Positions 6,875 through 16,665 of a DNA stretch of 64,000 nucleotides are shown piece by piece. Positions within the stretch are counted from its first letter, which is position 1; each line of letters begins with the position of its first letter. This stretch comes from Candidatus Desulforudis audaxviator MP104C (GTDB lineage: Bacteria; Bacillota; Desulfotomaculia; Desulfotomaculales; Desulforudaceae), in assembly GCF_000018425.1 (NCBI RefSeq), contig NC_010424.1, positions 1,116,001 to 1,180,000 of the forward strand, given 5' to 3'. The notes beneath the pieces were generated by a model. That model saw only the letters and a program-made list of their open reading frames with translations, was not told the DNA's origin and ran no database searches. Both the position numbers and the translations under genes were made by a program.

Positions 6875-8134
6875 ATGGCTATCGACAGTCTGGAGCGCGG
6901 CTTGTCCTTGGATGAGGGGCAAAAGCAGGCTCTGAAGCGGGCCAGGGAACTTAAAGACCGTATTTCCGACTACCTGGCAGTCAAGGACTTTATCTTGAGC
7001 GGTCGCGAGTGGGCCGAAGAAATCGAGTTTCACAAGCAGCGGCTGTTGAAGCTTTTGGGCGGGACCGGGGAAGAGTGGCTGGACTGGCGTTGGCAGATGC
7101 GCAAAAGAATCACGACGGTCGAGGTGCTGGCCCGGTTCATGGAACTGAACCGGGACGATATTCACGATATTGATAAGGTCTCCCGGCAGTACCGCTGGGC
7201 CGTATCCCCGTACTACGCCGCCGTGATGGCGGTGGGGGGGGTCAAAGGGCCGATCTGGGCTCAGGCCGTGCCGTCGACGGCGGAGATCACCGATGCCCGC
7301 GGCACGACCGACCCCATGGCGGAACGGTTAACGTCTCCCGTGCCCGGCATCACCCGGCGATATCCAGACCGGCTGATTATCAATGTCACTAATCAATGCG
7401 CGATGTATTGCCGCCACTGCCAGCGGCGGCGAAACATCGGGGAGGTGGACCGGCATCAGCCGCGGCGGGTGCTGGAAGCCGCCCTGCAGTACATCCGGGA
7501 GAACCCCGAGATCCGCGACGTGCTGATCACTGGAGGTGACGCGCTGCTTTTGAGCGACACGGTGCTGGATTGGCTCCTGGGCGAGCTGCACTCCATCCCG
7601 CACGTCGAGATTAAGCGGCTGGGAACCCGGGCGCTGGTGACCCTGCCGCAGCGGATCACAGCGGGACTGTGTGCCGTCCTGGAGCGGTACCCGCCGATCT
7701 ACATCAACTCGCAGTTCAACCACCCGCTGGAGGTGACGCCCGAGGCGGTCCAGGCTTGCGACCGACTGGTGCGGGCAGGGGTGGTTCTTGGCAACCAGGC
7801 CGTGCTGTTGAAGGGGATCAACAACGACCCGCACGTAATGAAGAAGCTCAACCACGAACTTCTTCGTGCCCGCGTGCGGCCCTACTATATCTTTCACGCC
7901 AAGCCGGTGCGGGGCACCAGTCACTTCATCACCCCGGTCGAGGAAGGGCTGGCGATCATGGAACAACTGCGTGGTTACACTTCCGGTCTGGCGGTGCCCA
8001 CGTACATCATCAACGCTCCCGGCGGCTACGGCAAGACCCCGGTCACGCCTTCATACGTGGTGGATCATAATGACCAGCGTCTGGTGCTGCGCACCTGGGA
8101 GAACCGGGTGCTTCCCTACCCCAACCGACCCTGA
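6875..8134 (+). CDS. eam: Glutamate 2,3-aminomutase (radical SAM, KamA family)
   Basis: 419 residues. The radical-SAM cluster motif is CAMYCRHC (about residues 176-183). The KamA-family C-terminal half includes LGTRALVTLPQRI and NSQFNHPLEVTPEA. In lysine 2,3-aminomutase two aspartates (293 and 330 of the Clostridium enzyme) bind the lysine side chain. Here those sites read HAKPVRG and INAPGGYGK, that is Lys and Asn. These are the substitutions reported for glutamate 2,3-aminomutase, so the likely reaction is L-glutamate to beta-glutamate, a compatible solute, with PLP and SAM. ATG 6875 follows a G-rich ribosome site. The upstream c-di-AMP riboswitch supports an osmotic role. Lysine specificity is the alternative but the two residues speak against it. 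Confidence 0.87.
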   Translation: MAIDSLERGLSLDEGQKQALKRARELKDRISDYLAVKDFILSGREWAEEIEFHKQRLLKLLGGTGEEWLDWRWQMRKRITTVEVLARFMELNRDDIHDIDKVSRQYRWAVSPYYAAVMAVGGVKGPIWAQAVPSTAEITDARGTTDPMAERLTSPVPGITRRYPDRLIINVTNQCAMYCRHCQRRRNIGEVDRHQPRRVLEAALQYIRENPEIRDVLITGGDALLLSDTVLDWLLGELHSIPHVEIKRLGTRALVTLPQRITAGLCAVLERYPPIYINSQFNHPLEVTPEAVQACDRLVRAGVVLGNQAVLLKGINNDPHVMKKLNHELLRARVRPYYIFHAKPVRGTSHFITPVEEGLAIMEQLRGYTSGLAVPTYIINAPGGYGKTPVTPSYVVDHNDQRLVLRTWENRVLPYPNRP

Positions 8135-8174
8135 ACAAGGGGACAGTTCCCTTTTTCCAGTCCCTTTTTCCTCA

Positions 8175-8214
8175 GTCGGCATTTGCCGACCCGCTTCATT
8201 GCGGGGTTTTTTTC
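8175..8214 (+). terminator. Terminator after eam
   Basis: A hairpin GTCGGC/GCCGAC (8175-8190) is followed by CCCGC (8190-8194), loop TTCATT, GCGGG (8201-8205) and a run of T, a clear intrinsic terminator. Confidence 0.85.
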
Positions 8215-8245
8215 TCGTTTCTTCCGTGCATAGGATTTAGCCAGA

Positions 8246-8496
8246 GGGCCATGGACCGGCCCGAGGAATTCAAACCCCGCGAACTGAGCGGGCCGTTCAG
8301 GTGACGACTCCTCGGAACATAGTCCGAGGCTTCTCAGGCTACGCTTGCGGTGATTCGCTACGTCAGCGCCTGAAGGCTCCGTCCGAGCCCAAAGGAGTTG
8401 GTGGCGCTTTCATCTCCGTAATTTAATTCCGGGTTTTCCCGGAGCCGGCTTATGAAATCCCGGGGCGTGGGGGAACCTAGGGGGTACAAAGCCGGC
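8246..8496. ncRNA. Candidate structured RNA or mobile-element remnant
   Basis: About 250 bases without a gene contain at least six well-separated hairpins. Arms are GGGCC/GGCCC near 8246, CCCGC/GCGGG (8276-8292), CCTCGGA/TCCGAGG (8310-8329), TCAGGC/GCCTGA (8334-8373), TCCGGG-TTTT-CCCGGA (8428-8443) and GCCGGCTT/AAGCCGGC (8444-8496). This density is unusual for an intergenic region. I could not match it to a riboswitch, tmRNA, 6S, SRP or RNase P RNA. It could be an orphan omega-RNA/HEARO-like element of the IscB/IS605 world, but that is only an impression from its size and multi-hairpin build. Strand is undecided. Confidence 0.4.
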
Positions 8497-8554
8497 GCGG
8501 AGGGTTCGGTCCGGGACATACCGCATGCCGGTAGAAGGGAGGCCTTGGGCACGG

Positions 8555-10335
<1,781 letters not shown>

Positions 10336-10434
10336 AAACTCCTAAAAAAATTTTACCTTCTCCCGCAGGGTTTACCGGGTCGATGGGGTATTTATCTGTA
10401 AAGACCTGGGAGCCATAGCAAATGAAGGGAGAAG

Positions 10435-11844
10435 GTGAGTGTACCGGTGAGCGGGACCCTACATTCGTTGACCGATGTACTGAAGAAGACGCTATTCTTC
10501 TTTGAAGCTATGTCCGCCAAGGAACTGGCGCCTTACGTGCGGCGGAAAATGCTGCAGGACTATTCCCTGAGCCAGATTGAGGAGAAAGTGCTGCTCTGCC
10601 TGAAGCAGCACGCTGGCTTCAAGCAGGGAGAGGACCGTCTATGGAGGCTTAACCTCGAGGGCAACCGCGAAAACGATCAGTTTTACCACCTACTCCTCAA
10701 GCGGGGGGAGGCCTTGACCCTCTGGGAGGCGGTCAGCGCTGGCGGAAACAAGAAAAAGAAGTTCAAACGCATGATTGCGGAAGAGGCGAACCTGATCCAG
10801 GACGGGCGGTTCGTCCAGTTGACTAACGGGATGTGGGGCCTGACCGAATGGGACACCGAGACCGAAAACTATCCCTTGAATCACCTCATCATTAAGGCTC
10901 TCCGCCTGCACCCGGCGGGCCTCTCCCTACCCCAGATCGTAACCGTGGTAAACAAGTGGCGCCTGGCTACCGAGGCTTCGGTGGAGGCCCTGCTGCGCAA
11001 ATTTCCGTACTTCGAACTGCAGGGCGACAGCGTTTGGACCTACAACCAGTCCGCCCACCGGGCTTACGAAGACGTTATGAAAAAGTACCTGAGCATTTTG
11101 CGCGATCAGAAGAAACGCTGGCAGTGGGAACGCGAGCAGTGGTACCGGAAGTACCAGCAGGTGCAGGCCCAGCTTGAAGAAGTGGGCTCCGCTCAGAGAG
11201 AGGCGGCCGCAGCTGTCGCCCAGCACGTCATCGTCCGCGACCAGCGGGACCACCTGGCCACCCTGCTTTCTGAAAAAGACCTGCTGCTGTCCCTGCGCAA
11301 GAAGGAGATTCTCTATTACCAGGACCAGGTGCGGAAATTGGAGTCGAAAGCCAACAGCATCCTGCACCAGTGCCGCCTCTGGGTACAGCGGGCCCGCGAC
11401 TCCCAGGAGGAAAACCATCGTCTTCGGGAGTCACTGGAGGCGACTCAGAACAACCTGGAGGGGATGTTCAGCAAGCTCCAACAGTTCCGCGAACGGACCC
11501 GGGAACAGAAAAGCGAGCTCGCTCAGCTGAAGGAGGAACAAAGCACCCGCGTAGCCGAACTCCAGGGCGAGATCATTGAACTGAAAAGCCGGGCGGAGAA
11601 GGAACGGTTCGCGGCCGCCCGCAGGGAGAAGGCCTTGCGCGAAGAGATCGACCGGATGCAGCACGATCTCCGCGATGCCCTAGAAGCCGGGGAAGACCTG
11701 CAACGTTCTGTCCGGTTCATGCAAGAGGAAGTGGTGCGAGCGAGGGAAGAGTACCGGCGGCTTCAGAAGATCGCAAACCACCCTCTGGTGCGGGTGGCAG
11801 TACGGATATCCACCCTCTTGGCCCGGCGCACCACCGGCGCCTAA
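10435..11844 (+). CDS. HARE-HTH-like domain protein with long coiled coil
   Basis: 469 residues. The segment around residues 15-60 and again around 75-130 (WEAVSAGGNKKKKFKRMIAE, LIQDGRFVQLTNGMWGLTEW) resembles the HARE/RpoE-delta winged-helix fold, in which a WGL motif closes the domain. A third similar unit may sit at 145-205. From about residue 215 to 450 the protein is an uninterrupted charged coiled coil. I do not know a function. The layout suggests a DNA- or RNA polymerase-binding head on a rod. GTG 10435 follows GAAGGGAG; GTG 10447 is a possible alternative. It is monocistronic, between guaB and a bidirectional terminator. Confidence 0.65.
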   Translation: MSVPVSGTLHSLTDVLKKTLFFFEAMSAKELAPYVRRKMLQDYSLSQIEEKVLLCLKQHAGFKQGEDRLWRLNLEGNRENDQFYHLLLKRGEALTLWEAVSAGGNKKKKFKRMIAEEANLIQDGRFVQLTNGMWGLTEWDTETENYPLNHLIIKALRLHPAGLSLPQIVTVVNKWRLATEASVEALLRKFPYFELQGDSVWTYNQSAHRAYEDVMKKYLSILRDQKKRWQWEREQWYRKYQQVQAQLEEVGSAQREAAAAVAQHVIVRDQRDHLATLLSEKDLLLSLRKKEILYYQDQVRKLESKANSILHQCRLWVQRARDSQEENHRLRESLEATQNNLEGMFSKLQQFRERTREQKSELAQLKEEQSTRVAELQGEIIELKSRAEKERFAAARREKALREEIDRMQHDLRDALEAGEDLQRSVRFMQEEVVRAREEYRRLQKIANHPLVRVAVRISTLLARRTTGA

Positions 11845-11855
11845 TACGCGCCCCC

Positions 11856-11878
11856 AAAAGGGGCCTGGCCCCTTTTTT
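11856..11878. terminator. Bidirectional terminator
   Basis: AAAAGGGG (11856-11863), loop CCTGG, CCCCTTTTTT (11869-11878). A- and T-runs on both sides serve the converging coiled-coil and radical-SAM genes. Confidence 0.9.
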
Positions 11879-12797
11879 AGGTGTAGACACGCAGGCCGCG
11901 GCCGCGCGCCAGGTGGATTGCTTCAAGGATCTCATCCCGGGTGGGACGCCGGTCCAGAGGCGGGAACTGCTGCGCGCGATAGGCCGGGCGGTACTGGGCC
12001 ATAATGTTGATGAAACAGTCCGGGGAGATTTCCCTAGCCAGAAAATCGACCAATTCGGCGGTGCCCGCCAGGCCGCCGGGCAGCACGAGGTGCCGCACCA
12101 AAAGACCCCGGGTGGCGATCCCGTCCCGGTCCGTCACCAAGTCGCCCACCTGGCGCTGCATCTCCCGGACGGCGGCCTTGGCCACGCGAGGATAGTCTTC
12201 CACCCCCGACAGGCGTTTGGCCGTGTCGCTGTCCATGTACTTCACGTCCGGCATGTAAATGTCCACGATGCCGTCAAGCAGCACCAGCGTCTTCAGCGAG
12301 TCGTAGCCGCCGGTGTTGTAGACCACCGGGAGCCGCAACCCGTCGCGGGCGGCGAGATAAAGGGCCGCGATGATCTGCGGCACGTAGTGGGTGGGGCTGA
12401 CGAAGTTGACGTTGTGGCAGCCCCTGTTTTGCAGGCTGAGCAGAATGGAAGCCAGCTTCCGGACGGTGATCGGTTCGCCGTGCGCCTCCCAACTGATGTC
12501 GTAATTCTGGCAGAAAACACATTTCAAGTTGCAGTGGGTCAAGAATACGGTGCCCGAACCGTGCCGCCCCACGAGCGGCGCCTCCTCGCCGAAATGCGGG
12601 CCGTAACTCGAAATCATCACCAGCCGTCCGGCCCGGCAGATTCCGGTCTCGTTCAGCAAGCGGTTCACCGCGCACTCCCGGGCACACAGCCGGCAGCTCT
12701 TGAGCTCCCGGTAGGCCTGTCCGGCCCGCCGCCTCAAATTCTCCAATCCCAACTTCAGGTACGCCGGGACAAAGCCCCGGCCCTCGTCCACACCCAT
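11877..12797 (-). CDS. Radical SAM protein, PflX/PflA-like (COG1313)
   Basis: 306 residues on the minus strand. The radical-SAM motif is CNLKCVFC (about residues 87-94). An N-terminal cysteine set (CRLCARECAVNR, then CRAG) could hold a further metal site. The core VVYNTGGYDSLKTL and PDVKYMDSDTAKRLSG are typical of the COG1313 putative pyruvate formate-lyase activating enzyme family. Its real target is unknown, and no glycyl-radical enzyme is encoded nearby. It is transcribed divergently from hom. ATG at 12797. Confidence 0.82.
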   Translation of the reverse strand: MGVDEGRGFVPAYLKLGLENLRRRAGQAYRELKSCRLCARECAVNRLLNETGICRAGRLVMISSYGPHFGEEAPLVGRHGSGTVFLTHCNLKCVFCQNYDISWEAHGEPITVRKLASILLSLQNRGCHNVNFVSPTHYVPQIIAALYLAARDGLRLPVVYNTGGYDSLKTLVLLDGIVDIYMPDVKYMDSDTAKRLSGVEDYPRVAKAAVREMQRQVGDLVTDRDGIATRGLLVRHLVLPGGLAGTAELVDFLAREISPDCFINIMAQYRPAYRAQQFPPLDRRPTRDEILEAIHLARGRGLRVYT

Positions 12798-12823
12798 GCC
12801 TGTTCACCTCATCCAAGGTACCG

Positions 12824-12848
12824 TTTTATATCTTAATTTTATATCTTA
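12824..12848. repeat. Tandem AT-rich 12-mer in a divergent promoter region
   Basis: TTTTATATCTTA occurs at 12824-12835 and again at 12837-12848 (13-base period), in an otherwise GC-rich area between divergent genes. This is suitable for an operator or an AT-rich promoter core. No regulator is implied by neighbours. Confidence 0.6.
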
Positions 12849-12985
12849 TTAGTTTACATTAAGTATTATTGCACTTGCAGACACAAGCACACAAAAAGCC
12901 CCTGACAAGAGGAAAACCGCAAAAGGATGGAGAAGTAATAGAAAAACACGGCAGCGGCTTCGCCTTACGGAGGAGGAAACGGCCA

Positions 12986-14281
12986 GTGAGCGAGAGGGTC
13001 ATCAAGATCGGCCTTCTGGGTCTGGGTACGGTCGGCGGCGGCGTTTATCGGGTTTTGCAGAAAAATGCCGATCTCATCGCACGCAAAACCGGTGTGCGGC
13101 TTGAGGTCGCCGGTATTCTGGTCCGGGATGTAGGCCGCGACCGGGGGTTGTCCCTGCCCCCCGGTGTTCTGACCGATAGGCCGGAAGACATTCTGGACGA
13201 CCACACCATACAGATTGTGGTGGAGGTCATGGGCGGCACGGGGCCGGCTTTCGACTACGTACGCCGCGCCCTCAAACGGGGGAAGAGCGTGGTCACCGCC
13301 AACAAGGACATGATGGCGGAACACGGGAAGGAGCTTTTCGATCTTACCCGCGAGGGCAAGAGCGACCTCCTGTTCGAAGCCAGCGTGGCCGGCGGCATCC
13401 CGATCATCCGGGTCCTGAAACAATGTCTGGCCGCAAACCGGATTGAAGCGGTGATGGGTATTCTGAACGGGACCACGAACTACATGCTTACCCGGATGAC
13501 CGCGGAAGGAACCGATTTCCAGACCGTGCTGCAGGAGGCGCAAGCGCTCGGCTACGCGGAGGCCGATCCGACCAACGACGTGGAGGGTTACGACGCGGCC
13601 CGAAAAACGGCGATTCTGGCCTCTATCGCCTTCAACACCCGGATCTCGTTCCCGGCCGTGTACGTTGAAGGAATTTCGCGAATTACCGCCGAAGATATCA
13701 CTTATGCCACTGAACTCGGCTACGTGATCAAGCTCCTGGGGATCGTCAAAGATACCCCCGAGGGTATCGAGGTCCGGACGCACCCGGCGCTCTTGCCGCG
13801 GCAGCACCCGTTGGCCGCCGTCAACGACGTTTTCAACGCTATTTACGTCCGCGGTGACGCGGTCGGGGAGACCATGTTTTACGGCCGCGGCGCCGGGGCC
13901 TTGCCGACGGCGAGTGCGGTGGTGGCCGACATCATGGACGCGGCCCGGAACATCGTGCACCGGGTTCCCGGAATCATCAGCTGCACCTGCTTCGAAGAGC
14001 GCCCGCTCAAGGAGATGGGGCGGGTCCGCTGCAAGAATTACCTACGTCTCCGGGTCGTGGACCGGCCCGGCGTGCTGGCACAGATCGCGCGGGTGTTCGG
14101 GGATAACCAGGTCAGCCTGGCCGCGGTGACTCAGAAACACAGCGAGGGGACCAAGGCTGAACTGGTCCTGGTCACACACGAAGTGGCCGAACAGAACCTG
14201 CGCGACGCCTTGGCCGGACTGACCGGGTTGGACGTGGTGGAGAGGATCTGCAACGTGATCAGGGTGGAGGGCGATAGTTGA
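12986..14281 (+). CDS. hom: Homoserine dehydrogenase (with ACT domain)
   Basis: 431 residues. It reduces aspartate semialdehyde to homoserine for threonine and methionine. An NAD(P) Rossmann motif GLLGLGTVGGGVYRVL is at the N-terminus. GKSVVTANKDMMAEHG and the catalytic-domain segments SVAGGIPIIR and GILNGTTNYMLTRM follow. A C-terminal ACT domain (about 350-430, starting LRVVDRPGVLAQIARVF) points to threonine feedback. GTG 12986 has GGAGGAGG upstream. It is the first gene of hom-thrB-lysC. Confidence 0.96.
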   Translation: MSERVIKIGLLGLGTVGGGVYRVLQKNADLIARKTGVRLEVAGILVRDVGRDRGLSLPPGVLTDRPEDILDDHTIQIVVEVMGGTGPAFDYVRRALKRGKSVVTANKDMMAEHGKELFDLTREGKSDLLFEASVAGGIPIIRVLKQCLAANRIEAVMGILNGTTNYMLTRMTAEGTDFQTVLQEAQALGYAEADPTNDVEGYDAARKTAILASIAFNTRISFPAVYVEGISRITAEDITYATELGYVIKLLGIVKDTPEGIEVRTHPALLPRQHPLAAVNDVFNAIYVRGDAVGETMFYGRGAGALPTASAVVADIMDAARNIVHRVPGIISCTCFEERPLKEMGRVRCKNYLRLRVVDRPGVLAQIARVFGDNQVSLAAVTQKHSEGTKAELVLVTHEVAEQNLRDALAGLTGLDVVERICNVIRVEGDS

Positions 14282-15219
14282 GCGGCCGCAAAGTGATTGT
14301 CCGGGTGCCGGCGACGTCGTCAAACCTGGGCCCAGGCTTCGACTGCCTGGGTTTGGCCCTCGGACTGTATAACTTCGTGGAAATGAAAGTTGTGCCGGAG
14401 GGCTCGGAAGTCACCGTCCAGGGTGAAGGGGCTTCCGAGATTCCGACGGACGAATCCAACCTGACGCTCCGGGCGGCGCGGCGGGTGTTTGATCTGAACC
14501 GGGCGCACCCGGCTGGCCTGAGCCTTCGCCTGACGAATAATATTCCCCCCGCTCGCGGGCTCGGTTCCAGTGCGGCGGCAGTGGTCGGCGGGCTGGTCGC
14601 CGCCAACGCCCTTTCGGGGAGCCGGCTTTCAAGTAGTGAACTCTTGAATCTGGCCGGGGAAATGGACGGACACCTCGACAACGTCGCCCCCGCATTGCTC
14701 GGGGGCCTGACCGTGGTCGTCCCGGACGGCACGGCGGCGCTCGGTCTGCGCCTGGAGCCACCCGCCGGACTCTTGGCGGTGGCCGCCGTCCCCGCCGTCA
14801 ACGTTTACACCTCCCGGGCCCGGGCGGTTCTGCCGCGCGAGGTTCCGTTTGCGGATGCGGTGTTCAATCTGGGGCGGGTGGCGCTCCTGGTCGGGGCCCT
14901 GACGGAGGGGCGGTTCGAGTTTTTGGCCTCCGCCATGGCCGACCGCCTGCACCAAAAGTATCGGGAACACCTCGTTCCCGGATTGACCGGCGTTATTGGC
15001 GCCGCCCTGAAAGCGGGCGCTCTAGGGGCGGCGCTGAGCGGTTCCGGACCCACCGTGATCGCTCTGACGAACGATCCCGAAAAAGCGGTTCCCATCGCCG
15101 CGGGGATGCGGGAGGCTCTGGGCAAACTCGGGCTGTCGGCGTGGACGCCGACCCTGGTGCCGGACCGAGAGGGCGCGTGTACGGTGGAGACTGCGGACGG
15201 AGGCGCGATATGCTCGTAG
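14278..15219 (+). CDS. thrB: Homoserine kinase
   Basis: 313 residues of the GHMP kinase family, phosphorylating homoserine on the way to threonine. Visible are ATSSNLGPGFDCLGLALGLY at the N-terminus, the ATP loop PPARGLGSSAAAVVGGL (about 94-110) and the C-terminal GAALSGSGPTVIAL. The TTG start overlaps the hom stop by four bases (14278-14281) and is preceded by GGAGGG, indicating translational coupling. The end overlaps lysC. Confidence 0.95.
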   Translation: MSGRKVIVRVPATSSNLGPGFDCLGLALGLYNFVEMKVVPEGSEVTVQGEGASEIPTDESNLTLRAARRVFDLNRAHPAGLSLRLTNNIPPARGLGSSAAAVVGGLVAANALSGSRLSSSELLNLAGEMDGHLDNVAPALLGGLTVVVPDGTAALGLRLEPPAGLLAVAAVPAVNVYTSRARAVLPREVPFADAVFNLGRVALLVGALTEGRFEFLASAMADRLHQKYREHLVPGLTGVIGAALKAGALGAALSGSGPTVIALTNDPEKAVPIAAGMREALGKLGLSAWTPTLVPDREGACTVETADGGAICS

Positions 15220-16442
15220 TGCAGAAATTTGGGGGCACTTCGGTGGCTGACCCCGGGCGGATCGCCCGTGTCGCCGCCCGGATCAAGGGTGCGGTTCAGG
15301 ATGGACACCGGGTCGTGGTGGTGGTCTCAGCGATGGGCGACACCACCGACGAGTTACTAGCCCTGGCGCGCGAGGTCACCCGGAACCCCTCACCCCGGGA
15401 AATTGACATGCTGATGGCTACCGGTGAGCAGGTGTCAATCGCTCTTTTGACCATGGCGCTGCAGGCGAAGGACTGTGATGCGATTTCGCTGACCGGCGCC
15501 CAGGCCGGGATCACCACCGATGGTATACACACCAAAGGAAGAATCGTCGACATAGACACTGCCCGGCTGCGGTCCGAACTGGACCGGGGGCGGGTTGTGG
15601 TAGTGGCCGGCTTTCAGGGGGTTACCCCCGACGGCGAAATCACCACTCTGGGGCGGGGCGGTTCGGATACCACGGCGGTGGCGCTAGCCGCAGCCTTGGG
15701 GGCCGAGGTCTGCGAGATTTATACCGACGTGGACGGCGTGTATACCGCCGATCCGCGCCTGGTGCCCGAAGCTCGGAAACTGGACGTTATTTCCCACGAC
15801 GAAATGCTGGAGCTGGCCAGCCTCGGGGCGGTCGTGCTACACCCGCGGGCCGTAGAGCTGGCCAAGCTGTACGGGGTGCCCCTGGTGGTTCGGTCGAGCT
15901 TCAACGACGGGCCGGGGACGCTTATAAAGGAGGTCGGTGATTTGGAGAAGGCGGCGGTAGTGAGCGGGGTGGCCCACGACGTAAACATCGCCAAGATCAG
16001 CCTGTTCGACGTTGAGGATCGTCCGGGGATCGCCTCGAGGATCTTCCGCGAGCTGGCCCGGTCCAACATCAACGTGGACATGATCATCCAGGGTGCGATG
16101 CGCGACGGGCGGAACGACATCGCCTTCACGGTGAGCCGGGACGACCTGTCCCGGGCGCTGGAGGCCGTGCACCGCATCCAGGGATTGGTCGGCGCCAAGG
16201 GGATCACCTTTAACGACACCCTGGCCAAGGTTTCGATCGTGGGCGCGGGAATGGTCTCTTACCCCGGGGTCGCGGCGACAATGTTCGAGGGGCTGGCCGA
16301 GGCGGGCATAAACATCGCCATGATCAGCACTTCCGAAATCAAGGTGTCCTGCGTGATCAGCCGGGAGGAAATCGAGCGGGCGGTCCGGGCGCTACACATG
16401 AAGTTCAACCTGGGCGAGGCGCCCGCCGGCGGACCGGCATAA
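15210..16442 (+). CDS. lysC: Aspartate kinase
   Basis: 410 residues. It phosphorylates aspartate, the entry step for lysine, threonine and methionine. The N-terminus VVQKFGGTSVADPGRIARVA is the kinase signature. TLGRGGSDTTAVALAAALGA and YTDVDGVYTADPR follow. Two ACT domains occupy about residues 265-410. The size and sequence match single-chain aspartokinase II type enzymes. ATG 15210 overlaps the end of thrB by ten bases; an upstream open frame is disregarded because family similarity begins at MLVVQKFGG. Confidence 0.96.
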   Translation: MLVVQKFGGTSVADPGRIARVAARIKGAVQDGHRVVVVVSAMGDTTDELLALAREVTRNPSPREIDMLMATGEQVSIALLTMALQAKDCDAISLTGAQAGITTDGIHTKGRIVDIDTARLRSELDRGRVVVVAGFQGVTPDGEITTLGRGGSDTTAVALAAALGAEVCEIYTDVDGVYTADPRLVPEARKLDVISHDEMLELASLGAVVLHPRAVELAKLYGVPLVVRSSFNDGPGTLIKEVGDLEKAAVVSGVAHDVNIAKISLFDVEDRPGIASRIFRELARSNINVDMIIQGAMRDGRNDIAFTVSRDDLSRALEAVHRIQGLVGAKGITFNDTLAKVSIVGAGMVSYPGVAATMFEGLAEAGINIAMISTSEIKVSCVISREEIERAVRALHMKFNLGEAPAGGPA

Positions 16443-16665
16443 AACCGGCCGTTTCGGTTGCGGTGAGACGAAACCGATTACCAGTCCGCCGACAACCAGG
16501 AGATAGATACCGCTTCTGGGGTGCGGGTAAGGAGAGGACTTGCCTCCCAGGAGACGTAATTTTTGCAAGGAGGTGAAACACCACCAAAAGAGAATAATTC
16601 TACGACGTGGAATATCACGGGATGGTCTGGCTTTTAACACATATTTTTTTAGGAGGGAAACACTT

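Noticed and set aside
16540-16665. In-frame upstream extension of the first sat
   Set aside because: The family N-terminus and a strong ribosome site begin at 16666; the extension is basic and unlike Sat.
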